DNA from: Macrosoma leucophasiata
Lineage: Eukaryota; Arthropoda; Insecta; Lepidoptera; Hedylidae
Direction: 5' to 3'
DNA: 64,000 nucleotides
Assembly (NCBI GenBank): GCA_036365455.1
Contig: JAWQUS010000022.1
Span: forward strand, 8,246,001 to 8,310,000
Positions 42,691 through 52,914 of the stretch are shown one piece after another; position 1 is the stretch's first letter; each line of letters begins with the position of its first letter. The position numbers were made by a program, and so were the translations under genes. Below the pieces are notes generated by a model, which was not told the DNA's origin, ran no database searches, and worked only from the letters and a program-made list of their open reading frames with translations.

Positions 42691-43075
42691 TGCGGATTTT
42701 CTCGCCTATACTCCCAACTTTTCGTTCTTACCCGACGTTTCGTTCGCTTTCCAGCTACCGTGGTCGCGGGCAGACTGAGGTAGTAGGTAGCCGGAGCCTC
42801 TTCCCCCTTGGTGCACTGAATTCGGCACCGAAGTGGTTTTAGACAGTTCCAGTCCCTCATATTCTGACTCTCTCCCTAGAGAGCCGGTTGAATGCGAAGA
42901 CATTCCTGCCTCAAAAAAAAAACAGTAGCAACGCGATATTTTTGATACCAAAAAAGTTTACACGAGGTTCATACATTTTAGCAATAATATTTGCGGATTT
43001 TCTCGCCTATAATACTTCCAACTTCTCTTTCTTACCCAACGTTTCGGTCGCCTTCCAGCCTTTTATTTTTTAACG
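42691..43075. repeat. Two GTTTCGGTCGC repeat blocks
   Basis: ATTTGCGGATTTTCTCGCCT and TTACCCGACGTTTCG occur at 42688-42780 and again at 42985-43065, as in 25836-25930. Confidence 0.55.
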
Positions 43076-43088
43076 AGTTGGAAGAGCT

Positions 43089-43263
43089 TGTACGGCCCTG
43101 TAATTTCCGGCACAGAGGCATAACATCTTAGGCCTCAGGAGTGGTAACGCATCTGTACTTTGACCTTAGTCTTTGTGTGGGTGTCTATAGGCTGCAGTCA
43201 TCACTTAACATCAATGTGAACTGCATGCTTGTTTGCCACTTCAATTACATTAAAAAAAAAAAA
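43089..43263 (+). mobile_element. SINE-A copy, 5'-truncated
   Basis: It starts at GTACGGCCCTGTAATTTCC and ends in poly-A. Confidence 0.88.
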
Positions 43264-43417
43264 GTAAGAAAGCGAAGTTTGGAGTAGTATGCGCGAGAAA
43301 ATCAGAATCAGAATCAGAAATTCATTTATTCATTTAGGGCGACGGGCACCTCTTATGACACGTCAAAAACAAACAAAATAAATTAAAGTGAATAACAATT
43401 GATATACATATCAAACA

Positions 43418-43815
43418 AGCTATCCGCGCCGGATGCCACCCATACTAGTTAGAGAATGGAGAAATAAGATACAAAAGAATGGCAAGTAGGTATTTCCTTT
43501 TTTTGCTCGTCCGCCCCGGGTGCCACCCATACTAGTTTTTGCTCATCCGCCCCGGGTGCCACCCATACTAGTTAGAGAATAGAGAAATGAGATACAAAAA
43601 ATGGCAAGTATTTCCTTTTTTTTGCTCATCCGCCCCGGGTGCCACCCATACTAGTTTGAGAATAGAGAAATAAGATACAAAAAAATGGCAAGTATTTCCT
43701 TTTTTTTGCTCATCCGCCCCGGGTGCCACCCATACTAGTTAGAGAATAGAGAAATAAGATACAAAAAAATGACACGTATTTTCTTTTTTTTTTGCTGTTT
43801 TATCCCGGGTGCCAC
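43418..43815 (+). repeat. Tandem array, about 95-110 bp units
   Basis: About five units, one of them short, carry CCGCCCCGGGTGCCACCCAT, ACTAGTTAGAGAATAGAGAA, ATAAGATACAAAAAAATGGC and AAGTATTTCC with a T-run. A lone unit lies inverted at 5190-5300. Unit length varies through the A- and T-runs, and one unit is reduced to its first 40 bp. Confidence 0.9.
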
Positions 43816-43872
43816 CAATACTAGTTATGCCACTGTTACGGGGCCTGACATTACCATCTAACTGGAATACGA

Positions 43873-44103
43873 TACCTAATATACTTGCCGCTAAATGATA
43901 GTGTTCAGCACTATCGTGTTTCGGTCAGGTGGTAATGTACGGCCCTGTAATTTCCGGTACAGAGGCATAACATCTTAGGCCTCAGGAGTGGTAACGCATC
44001 TGTACTTTGACCTTAGTCTTTGTGTGGGTGTCTATAGGCTGCAGTCATCACTTAACATCAATGTGAACTGCATGATTGTTTACCACTTCCATGACATAAA
44101 AAA
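43873..44103 (+). mobile_element. SINE-A copy, 5'-truncated
   Basis: It runs from ACCTAATATACTTGCCGCTA to poly-A. A reverse SINE-A 5' fragment (44105-44178) follows at once. Confidence 0.85.
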
Positions 44104-44423
44104 GCCACTACCATTAGGCGGCAGATAGATTAGGTAACGCGGTGGTCGAGCTCCTACACTGTAACTCTACCACCCGTAAAGATTTTAACCACTTTCAAGT
44201 TTATTTTAAAAATTAATAAAACGCTTCCCGTGATTAACAATATTGATTAGGTAGGAAATATTGTCTATTTCCGCATAAAATAATTTTATTATTATTTTAT
44301 TTATGCAGACATAAAACATACATGAATTAAATATATTTTTAAAGAAAATAAAACCTGCTAATATTATTAACACATACTGGGTGCAAAATTCTTCCGGTTT
44401 TTCCTCTACCAGTCACATTCAGG

Positions 44424-45080
44424 TATAGAGTAACACGGTCCACCGGCCGCGGCGGACCGGAGGGGAGTAGCCACATGCAGGCTTTTCCCGCTGTCAAACA
44501 CAAGGGTTCCTATTAGGGGTCGCAAACCGGGATCCCGGATACCGAAAATACCGGGATACCGGACCAAATGTAGGTTTTGAAAATACCGGTTTTAATTTTA
44601 CTAAAACCGGGATTTTCGGTATTGAGTAAAATAGAAAACAAAACAAAGTTGCGCGCAAATAAATTCAAGCCACCGTGAGAGATACAATGATTTAATGCGT
44701 ACAATGATTTAATGGTACGTACTATATGACACGACATGACGATCTACGAGCAACGAGTATCTTCCTATCTATAGGACTTATTACACGGCACGGTATTCAG
44801 GGTACGATAGCAAGGGTCAGGTTAGTGTAATAACATTTAGGGAGTTAGGGCCCTAATTAGAGCGACCGGAGCGGCCCCTGTATTTGTACTGTGATTGAAT
44901 TAGGGCGCAGTCGACCGGATAGTGGAATAAGCGGCAACCCGGTGCGAGGCGACGCCCACCCTTTCTGCCGGACCCTGAATACCGTGCCGTGTAATAAATA
45001 GCCTTTTAAGCTTGTCGCCTAGATGTTTAAATGTGTGCGTGAAATTGTTTCTGTATTTTGTTAAAATCAAGGTGCGATTA
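44424..45080 (+). repeat. Repeat family G, interrupted
   Basis: Left part 44424-44512 (GCGGCGGACCGGAGGGGAGT) and right part 45003-45080 (TTGTCGCCTAGATGTTTAAA) flank about 490 bp. The insert includes repeated CCGGGAT motifs (44520-44640) and a MITE-4 copy. Confidence 0.65.
44773..45001. mobile_element. MITE-4, copy 1
   Basis: The ends ATTACACGGCACGGTATTCA and its inverse (TGAATACCGTGCCGTGTAAT) frame a 229-bp element. A second copy is at 49155-49382. Confidence 0.87.
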
Positions 45081-45238
45081 ACGTAGTAATAGACGATTTT
45101 TGTAGTGTGTGTGTGTCACACGTATTTCCACTGTCACAGTACACTGCACGTGGCCCGACACGCACTTGTCCGGTTTTCTTGCATTACCTACATGGGATGG
45201 AATCAAGTACAGTAATATTGCAGTCAACAATGAATATT

Positions 45239-46257
45239 GCACATCGAGCCTACGAAAGAGACGATCGGCTAGTTTCGACTTCGTAGAGCGTTATCTCTGC
45301 TGCACACTGAAGAGTTTTTTTCCAGTTCTTCAAAATGAATAATAATAGATCTATATGAATGAACAAAATGTAAAATAATAATAATATTTAAAAATAAGGT
45401 TCTTTCTATTTTGGCACACATCATCTTTGACATTTGTTTAACTTTTTTTTTTTCTTTGCTTCTGGCAAAGGGTCGGGTGTAGACCATAATGCCATTGGTC
45501 GAGAACTTTATTTTTATTAAATTCATTTATTTTTAATTTTGACATTATAAACGGAATTTGACAATTATAATTTTGTTCACACTATACAAACATTATGATA
45601 TTTTTTATAGATAAAATGTTACTTACAAAACTTTGATTTAATTAGGATATTTGAAATTGTACACTGATTTATATTTAATGTAATATATTGTAAAATAATT
45701 ATAATTGTAACAAAACATTGTATAGATAGATATAATAGAAAATACAAATGTTAGATTTACGAATTATTGCTTTTTTTCTGCATTGAATTTAACATACACT
45801 TTGTTTATCTGCGAATGTGTACAAGGCTAGACGCTTAACGGATTTTGTAAACTGGGTCTCAGGGCGCCCAAAATACAGACTCTGCCTAGTTTGGGGTCCG
45901 ATGGCTAATTAGCATAAGAACAATCAATTCTGTATTCATTTAGTTTTTAAATATACTCATGTACAAATGTCTTTGTAAATGCAATAAATGATTTATGATG
46001 AGATATTGCAAAAAAAAATTGTACGTCATTTCGTGACAAAATGTATAGGGTCACCACATGTATCCCTTTAACCATAATTGTAACCTACATTTTGAACAAA
46101 TAAAAATTATTCTATTCTATTCTACGTAAGCACTGACAGCCGGTATTGGCCAAAACTTGATTAAAATGGTCGACAAACGTCAAATAGGTACGGTGCGAAA
46201 GGGATAACGCTCTACAGATCCGATATAAGCCGAAGTCTCCTTCCTAGGCTCTATGTG
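45239..46257 (+). mobile_element. MITE-1 copy split by an 811-bp insertion
   Basis: The left part 45239-45310 begins GCACATCGAGCCTACGAAAG and the right part resumes at 46122. The insert is AT-rich, carries no recognised ORF and ends in TATTC repeats, as a LINE 3' tail would. Confidence 0.7.
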
Positions 46258-46799
46258 TTATGTTTATTGTTGAGCACTGTAGGTATTAACACCGCAGGAA
46301 TAAAAAAAAATTGTTATTCAATTCCATTTTTTTTCTGAACGATAGAGAACTTTGAAATTTGAACAACATGACTTTTTTAGACGGTTAAAAAAACATACAG
46401 CCTTTTTAAGGTTGTGAAACAGTTTAAAAACATCCGACAATTTGTCGCATCATGGTGACGTGAATAATTACCAATTTTACACAAATAAATATGTATGCCA
46501 TATAAAATAAAAAAGCGGCGAAGTGCGAGTCGGACTGGCCCATGAAGGGTTCCGTAGGGTAAGGGTATAGATTGTCTATCAATAAGTAAGCATAGGTATT
46601 ATTGCAAATATGATTCTAGTGGAGTTCACGTTAGAAGTATTCGCCTGATGTAGTTAAGTACGGTTTAAGTAAATTACTCGGTTAAGCGATGCGGGCGCGG
46701 TCGGGTGAGTGATGGGTGTCCGCAAGTGGCAAATTAAAATGCGCGTTTCCGTGCTTCGGAGGGCACGTTAAGCCGTTCGGCCCCGGTTGCTATCGATAG

Positions 46800-47012
46800 A
46801 TAGCAGTCGTTAAACCTTGTCGGAGGCGTTATGGGCGGTTTGAAAACATCCGATAGCGGGTTGGCCACCAACCCGCATTGGAGCAGCGTGGTGGAGTAAG
46901 ATCCAGGCCTTATGGCACGAGTCTCTCCCCTTTTTGTTTATTAGGGGGAACAACAAAAAAAGGGGAAAGACTCGTGCCCAGCAGTGAGACGTATAATGGG
47001 TTGTCATTATTA
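46800..47012 (+). repeat. LINE 3' end fragment and hairpin
   Basis: GAGCAGCGTGGTGGAGTAAG and CACGAGTCTCTCCCCTTTTT, then the inverse AAAGACTCGTGCCCAGCAGT, ending at CATTATTATAATTG. The inverted halves form a hairpin at about 46917-46975. Confidence 0.55.
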
Positions 47013-47242
47013 TAATTGTAAAGCGAATTCACAAAGAACTTGCATAACTTCAAACCGAATTAGGTACATAAGGCGACTATACGTTTCTTTCTGAAACGGG
47101 ACAGTCCCGTTTTCCAGCAACTCGTCCCGGTGTCCTCGAGGAAATCTATGGGACGCGGAATTGTCCCGTTTTCAGTTAAAATCACAAAAAATCTATAGAA
47201 TAAACAGAAAAGAGATAAACAGTTAACCGATATCAACCGATA

Positions 47243-47525
47243 TACTGGTGGTAGAGTTCTAGTGAAGGAACTCTAGGGCGTAGGCAACACCGTAATACTC
47301 AATCTATCCGGTAGTGCTCAGCACTACCGTGTTCCGGTTAGATGGTAATGTATAGTCCGTAATAACTATCACAGACATTTATGCGTCTGTGTTGTAAATT
47401 ACAGGGCCGTACATTACCACTTGACCGGAACGTGATAGCACTGGACACTGTCAATTAGCAGCAAGAAGAATAGGTGAGGCGGATGTGTCTACGCTCTCAA
47501 ACTCCGTCACTGCTCTACCACACAT
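47243..47525. mobile_element. Two SINE-A fragments, tail to tail
   Basis: A + strand 5' part of the second subfamily (47243-47380) is joined to a - strand 5' part (47381-47525, ending TCCGTCACTGCTCTACCAC). Confidence 0.75.
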
Positions 47526-47769
47526 TTATCAACCCATGATAACAGTTATCAACCCATCCCCATGCGAAGTTTCCGTTACATTTGATTTTAATCATATTTT
47601 TTTTGTAATGTCCCGTTTTGAAAAACAATAATGGTCACCTTACACGTGTCAGATTGACAGATGGAACAACTTGGCTTGACCAATTGGGCACATCTAGATG
47701 TAATGTCAATTACCTACGGCTATATACTGTGTACTTCTGCCATGGTTCTCAAACTTTTGATTATCATCA

Positions 47770-47820
47770 TGACGTGAATGTGAGCTGTACGCTTATTTGT
47801 AACCTTCTTTACATAAAAAA
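47770..47820 (+). mobile_element. SINE-A 3' end fragment
   Basis: GACGTGAATGTGAGCTGTAC, then CTTTACATAAAAAA. Confidence 0.6.
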
Positions 47821-47911
47821 CCAGTCAAGTGCGTGTCGCGCAGTGTCGGGTTCCGTAGTTTTTAGGTTTGATTAATGTAATGAAATAAAAATAATATTTT
47901 CTATGCAGTTT

Positions 47912-48199
47912 ACTGGTGGTAGAGCTCCAGTGACGGAGCTCGCGGGCGGAGGCACCACCGCATTACCTAATATACTTGCCGTTAAATGGTAGTGTTCAGC
48001 ACTATCGTGTTCCGGTCAGGTGGTAATGTACGGCTCTGTAATTTCCGGCACAGAGGCATAACACCTAATGCCTCAGGAGTGGCAGCGCATTTGCATTTTG
48101 AGCTCTGGTCATTGTGTGGGTGTCTATAGGCTGCAGTCATCACTTAACATCAATGAGAACTGCACGCTTGTTTGCCACTTTTATTACATAAAAAAAAAA
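47912..48199 (+). mobile_element. SINE-A copy, full length
   Basis: It is complete from ACTGGTGGTAGAGCTCC to poly-A. Confidence 0.93.
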
Positions 48200-48784
48200 G
48201 TTGTTAAAAAATTTCAAGTATTACATTTGGTCGACTATTACTCGCCAACTTGTAAAGCCAACTTAGGTGTGATTAGTTTTCCTTTTAATTTCGCTATATG
48301 TAGCTACTATTGCCGTAAAGTTTGAATTTCTGACAACAACCGTTTAGTTCGTAGAGAGGGGAGACACTTGACTCTAACGAAAAGTGGCACTTTAAAGTTT
48401 GATAAGACACGAACAGTTGACTAAATCGAAAAGTAATTTTAGCACAGCCCTTACATTTTTGAAAGACCTATTCAACAATATCCCACACTATATAGAAAAC
48501 GAAAGATAAAAAAAATATCCGCGCGTTACTTGTAGGGGAGGTACCCTAAATAATTTTATTTTTCATGTTTTTATTTTACCACTCTGTGGGCGTATTTAAG
48601 GTGTATACTAATGCCAAATTTCAAGTCTCTAGCACCAATAGTTTTTACGCTAAACCGCGGACGGACAGACAGACTGACAGACAGACGGACATGGCGAAAC
48701 TCTTTGTTTACTCCTTGTTTCTTGCTTACTATGAACCCTAAAAAGACTACTGAGGCAGTTCAAAATATCAAAAATATTGCAGTT
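48200..48784. other. Intergenic, nothing recognised
   Basis: Bases 48540-48740 (GACAGACAGACTGACAG-type runs) resemble common insect repeat text. No gene is supported. Confidence 0.35.
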
Positions 48785-49085
48785 AGCTAAGTTGATCATC
48801 ATAATTTAAGCCAAAAAACGTCCACTGCTGGACAAAGGCCTCCCCCAAAGGTTGCCACGACGAACGGTCCTAGGCCGCCCTCATCCAGCAATTGCCCGTC
48901 ACCTTCACCAGGTACTCGGTCTATCTCGTGGGGGGCCTGCCTACGCTTCGTCTTCCGGTACGCGGTCGCCACTCCAGAACTCTTCTGCCCCAACGGCCGT
49001 CAGTTCTGCGAGCTATGTGCCCTGCCCACTGCCACTTGAGTTTCGCTATTTGGCGGGCTATGTCGGTTAGCTTAGTTGTCGATAA
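48785..49085 (-). pseudogene. LINE C-terminal fragment
   Basis: The - strand encodes TKLTDIARQIAKLKWQWAGH then IARRTDGRWGRRVLEWRP and SVGRPPTR, the zinc-finger-less C-terminal tail common to RTE-like and related LINEs. The + strand reads GTCCACTGCTGGACAAAGG at the 3' end. It is a truncated, decayed copy related to 6880-7020. Confidence 0.75.
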
Positions 49086-49154
49086 AAAATTACAACGGTA
49101 CATCACTATTTTACAATCCAATGATTCAATAGCCAGAATGCGCCGAATTGCACT

Positions 49155-49382
49155 AGGACTTATTACACGGCACGGTATTCAGGGTACGATAGCAAGGGTC
49201 AGGATAGTGTAATAACATTTAGGGAGTTAGGGCCCTAATTAGGGCGACCGGAGCGGCCCGTGTATTTGTACTGTGATTGAGTTAGGGCGCTGTCGACCGG
49301 TTAGTGTAATAAGCGGCAACCTGGCGCGAGGCCACGCCCAACCTTTTTGCCGGATCCTGAATACCGTGTGGTGTAATAGTCT
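49155..49382. mobile_element. MITE-4, copy 2
   Basis: It has the same left end as copy 1, including AGGACTTATTACACGGC, and a right end (GAATACCGTGTGGTGTAAT) with one change. Confidence 0.87.
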
Positions 49383-49608
49383 TTTATGCAGGGTATCATT
49401 TTAATAATTAATTACATTGAGTGACTCCATAGAAATCATACGCCATTATAAGTCGTTACCTTAAGTATGCAACATGGAGCTTATCCCCGAATATTTCGAA
49501 ATCATTTTCAATTAAATTCAACTTCAAGCCTGCATTCGCCAATGTGGTATACAGAGGTGTTGGCGGCTTAAGTCAGTAAATGAAACCAAAAAAATCTTTT
49601 TTTGCAAG

Positions 49609-49844
49609 TTTTTTTTTTATGTAATCGCAGTGGCAAACAAGCATGCAGTTCACATTGATGTTAAGTGATGACTGCAGCCTATAGACACCCACACAAAGAC
49701 CACGATCAAAATGCTGATGCGTTACCACTCCTGAGGCCTAAGGTGTTATGCCTCTGTGCCGGAAATTACAGGGCCATACATTACCACCTGACCGGAACAC
49801 GATAGTACTGAACACTACCATTTAGCGGCAAGTATATTAGGTAA
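49609..49844 (-). mobile_element. SINE-A copy lacking the 5' hairpin
   Basis: It runs from a T-run to AAGTATATTAGGTAA. Confidence 0.9.
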
Positions 49845-49989
49845 CTCCACTTCCAACTCTGAAACCAAAATATTTCTTTAAATTTTACACGTACTCGTAT
49901 ATCTGTTAAATATTTTTAATCACTTGTCACCCTGGTAAATAATAGTAGGTAGAAAAAAAATAACTAAAAACAATTACAGCAATACAAAA

Positions 49990-50480
49990 ACATTACAAAA
50001 AGTCCAGTTTTGGCGGGCAGCTTGAAAGATGCGCGTGGTGCTCTTATTTTATTTCATTTTCTTGGTGTATTTTTGAGTTATCTATACAAATAAATAAAAT
50101 TGGAGTGTCTGTTTGTAATATAAAAATAACCGCTTTTTACTAAATGCATATGTATGTATACACGGTGCATATACCAAAACTACTTTTTTTACAATTTTTG
50201 TCTGTCTGTCTGTTTGGCGGGGCTAATCTTGGGAACGACTATACCGATTTTGACGGGACTTTCACTGGCAGATAGCTGATGTAATAAGGAGTAACTTAGG
50301 CTACTTTTATACTAGCTGCGCCCACGACTTCGTCCGGGTAGATAGATACTGAACAATCATATTTTTTCTCACGTGGACGAAGTCGCGGGCACAGCTAGTA
50401 TTAAATAAAGTTGGTGGCATTTTGTTTGATATAGGCTTATTACAGTGCTCGCGTATAGTGCCCTGTCCACTGCCAATTGA
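49990..50480 (+). repeat. Repeat family R, interrupted by a Helitron-like element
   Basis: GTTTTGGCGGGCAGCTTGAA and TTTCTTGGTGTATTTTTGAG precede, and AAATAAAGTTGGTGGCATTT follows, the element at 50081-50398. The uninterrupted family member is at about 60960-61060. Confidence 0.75.
50081..50398 (+). mobile_element. Helitron-like element with a recognisable empty site
   Basis: It starts TCTATACAAATAAATAAAAT after A and ends GCGGGCACAGCTAG before T. Near its 3' end ACTAGCTGCGCCCACGACTT and its approximate inverse form a hairpin-capable pair. Confidence 0.85.
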
Positions 50481-50524
50481 GTATTGAGGAACCCTACAAA
50501 TGGTGGATGGATTTCTTATTGTAA

Positions 50525-51495
50525 TCTTTACAAATAAAAAATAAAATTGGAGTGTCTGTTTGTAATATAAAAATAACCGCTTTTTACTATATGTATGTAT
50601 ACACGGTACATATATTATATCAAAACAAAATAAAATAAAAACTAATAAAATAAAATCAAATATAAAATTTGTGACAAAACAAAATACACATGGCTTGAGA
50701 AATAAACATAAATTAAACACTATTATACCTAGAACAAACTACGGAAAAAAAAGTATTTTATTTGAAGGCGTCCAACTATTCAATAAATTACCTAATGAAA
50801 TAAAGGAATGTGATAGCGTTGCAATGTTTAAAAACAAACTTAAATTGTGTATTGCCAAATTGTAAATCACTATTTTAATGCCACATTTTTTTTTCTTTTC
50901 ACACACGTTCTCAAAGTCAAACTGTTTATTTATCATTTTGGATTTCAAGCATCAATTATGATATATCAGAAATTAATAACTAAGTTAAATTAAAGTGAAT
51001 AACAATAGATATACATAACGATTTATAACTGTAAAAATTGAGATCAAGAATGTCACTGAAAATAAATTTAGATACACTTATGTATATATAAGTAGAATAT
51101 CTCATTTCCTCTTTTACAAACTGATAACAAAGAAGTGAGGAACAGAAAAGGAGGTTGTAATACTAAATAGTTTTATAAGTGCCAGAGGTGTAAACATTAT
51201 ATTCTATTAATTTTTAAGTCTCATTGTAAAAGAACTTATAATTTTGTATGAGATTAAATAAAGATCTTTAAACCTAAACAACATTTTTCACAATTTTTGT
51301 CTGTCTGTCTGTTTGGCGGGGCTAATCTTGGGAACGGCTGGACCGATTTTGACGGGACTTTCACTGGCTAGGCTTTTATACTAGCTGCGCCCACGACTTC
51401 GTCCGGGTATATAGATACTGAACAATCATAAATTCAAATAAAGTTTTACTTACTTACTTAAATTCTCAAGCGGGCGAAGTTGCGGTCACATCTAG
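50525..51495 (+). mobile_element. Helitron-like element split by a LINE fragment
   Basis: The left part (50525-50612) and right part (51280-51495, ending CACATCTAG|T) match the 59.2-kb copy. The LINE 3' end lies between them. Confidence 0.75.
50613..51279 (+). pseudogene. LINE C-terminal fragment, nested
   Basis: The frame 50671-50865 ends a LINE ORF: THGLRNKHKLNTIIPRTNYG, then LFNKLPNEIKECDSVAMFKN. This short conserved tail closes the reverse transcriptase ORF of Jockey/CR1-like LINEs. A 3' untranslated region and an AATAAAG near 51250 follow. It is 5'-truncated. Confidence 0.8.
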
Positions 51496-51786
51496 TAAAA
51501 AATAATATTATGTAGGTGGTTGTCATACTCAGCGGTCATGATTAATTGACAACCATTTTATTTTTTTATGTATTGTAATGTGTGCTTCTTACTTATGTTT
51601 GATTTAAATGTATAATGTTTATTTAAATAAATTTTGGTTGAAAAAAAGTAGCCAAAAAATGTCGGTACGTAGGTTTTTTGTATCCTAGTTTCTATGTAAC
51701 GTGTTCTGAAATTTATGTTTTTATTATTTTTTTTAGAAACATTTGACAAAAGAATATCAAAGCTATACAATATTACTGTTCAATGT

Positions 51787-51967
51787 AAATCCCCGAAGGG
51801 GTAGGCAGAGGTAAAATGCATGCATTGAATCATACGTGTAAACATCCACGATTCACCAGTTACCTTTTGGCCCAACAGGTGGCGAGCCTGTTGACATCTC
51901 CGGGCACATTATCAAACTTTGGGAAACTTACAGAAAATGAAAAAATCCCAATAGAATCAGAGATAAA
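51787..51967 (-). mobile_element. SINE-C copy, 3' part
   Basis: The tail (ATCCCCGAAGGGGTAGGCAG) and body are in reverse; the head is missing. Confidence 0.8.
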
Positions 51968-52276
51968 AATTTGCGAGAGTTTTCGATATAATTTCATCTC
52001 CTTATAGGTTTGAACTAAATTCCGCGTAACATTATGCAAAAACAAATCAAAACAAATTTTTTTTTTTTCATATTTCTGCGGTTATGAATTTTATGCATTC
52101 GGGTTAAAATATTTTTTTGTGCTGTTTCATTGTTATTCATCAGATGTTTAATTTTATTTAAATTTCAACACAGAAAACAATTAAGCATGTTTTTAAGATA
52201 ACCTTAATAATTAAAACAATAATTTAACGAGTATACCTCCCGTATGATGGTGTTTATTTTTTCTTAAACTCGCTTG

Positions 52277-52399
52277 TTAGGAGGAGTGGTAACGCATCTG
52301 CATTTGACCTCTGGTCTTTGTGTGGGTGTTTATAGGCTGGAGTTATCACTTAACATCAATGTGAAAATGCTTGTTTGCCACTTCCATTACATTAAAAAA
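52277..52399 (+). mobile_element. SINE-A copy, 3' third
   Basis: It runs from GGAGGAGTGGTAACGCATCT to poly-A. Confidence 0.85.
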
Positions 52400-52499
52400 G
52401 CTATGTACCTAATATTCTGGAAATTGTGCATCGTCATGTCTCTGTGCTGTCCAAATAAATATTTTCTTTCTTTCTTTTATTATCGTCAAGTCTTTATAT

Positions 52500-52661
52500 A
52501 AAAAAAATATGCTTACACTCAGCCTCACATTAGGTATAAACCTGTGTCGTGGGTGCCGTTGTACACATAGGCCATACAAATATTTGTCCCGGTGCGGGGA
52601 TCGAACCCGCGACCCTTCGAATCAAACAGTCATCTCACACCACTGGCCTAACCGAGTCGTC
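52500..52661 (-). mobile_element. SINE-B copy
   Basis: In reverse, the tRNA-like head is intact, with GGTTAGGCCAGTGGTG and CGCGGGTTCGATCCCCGC; the body is shortened relative to 18156-18378. Confidence 0.82.
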
Positions 52662-52829
52662 AAAATTCGTCATATGTTAACAAAATTGAAAAAAAGTTTC
52701 GATATTTTTTTCATCGACCTCGCTACATCCCTACCGTATCGGTCAGATCGCAACCTATCCCCGACCCATAACGCCACTCCACAACCACACGTCGACCTAG
52801 TAGGTGGCGACCGTCAGATATGACAGTGT

Positions 52830-52914
52830 AATTACAATTTAATTATAATTACAACATTATAGTGACAAGTGCAGTGTGTGCAGTGCTCTTTATATTTTTG
52901 AGAAATTACGCACG
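52830..52914 (+). other. Candidate non-coding first exon or promoter
   Basis: TAGTGACAAGTGCAGTGTGT, then GCAGTGCTC and TTACGCACGG|GTGAGT. The CAGTG steps resemble arthropod initiator sequence and GTGAGT is a good donor. AT-rich, less repetitive DNA follows for 2.4 kb, as in a first intron. There is no coding evidence. Confidence 0.2.

Noticed and set aside
43418..43815. Regular repeats that might suggest a CRISPR array
   Set aside because: The units are about 100 bp of similar sequence with no unique spacers, in a eukaryotic genome, with no cas genes.
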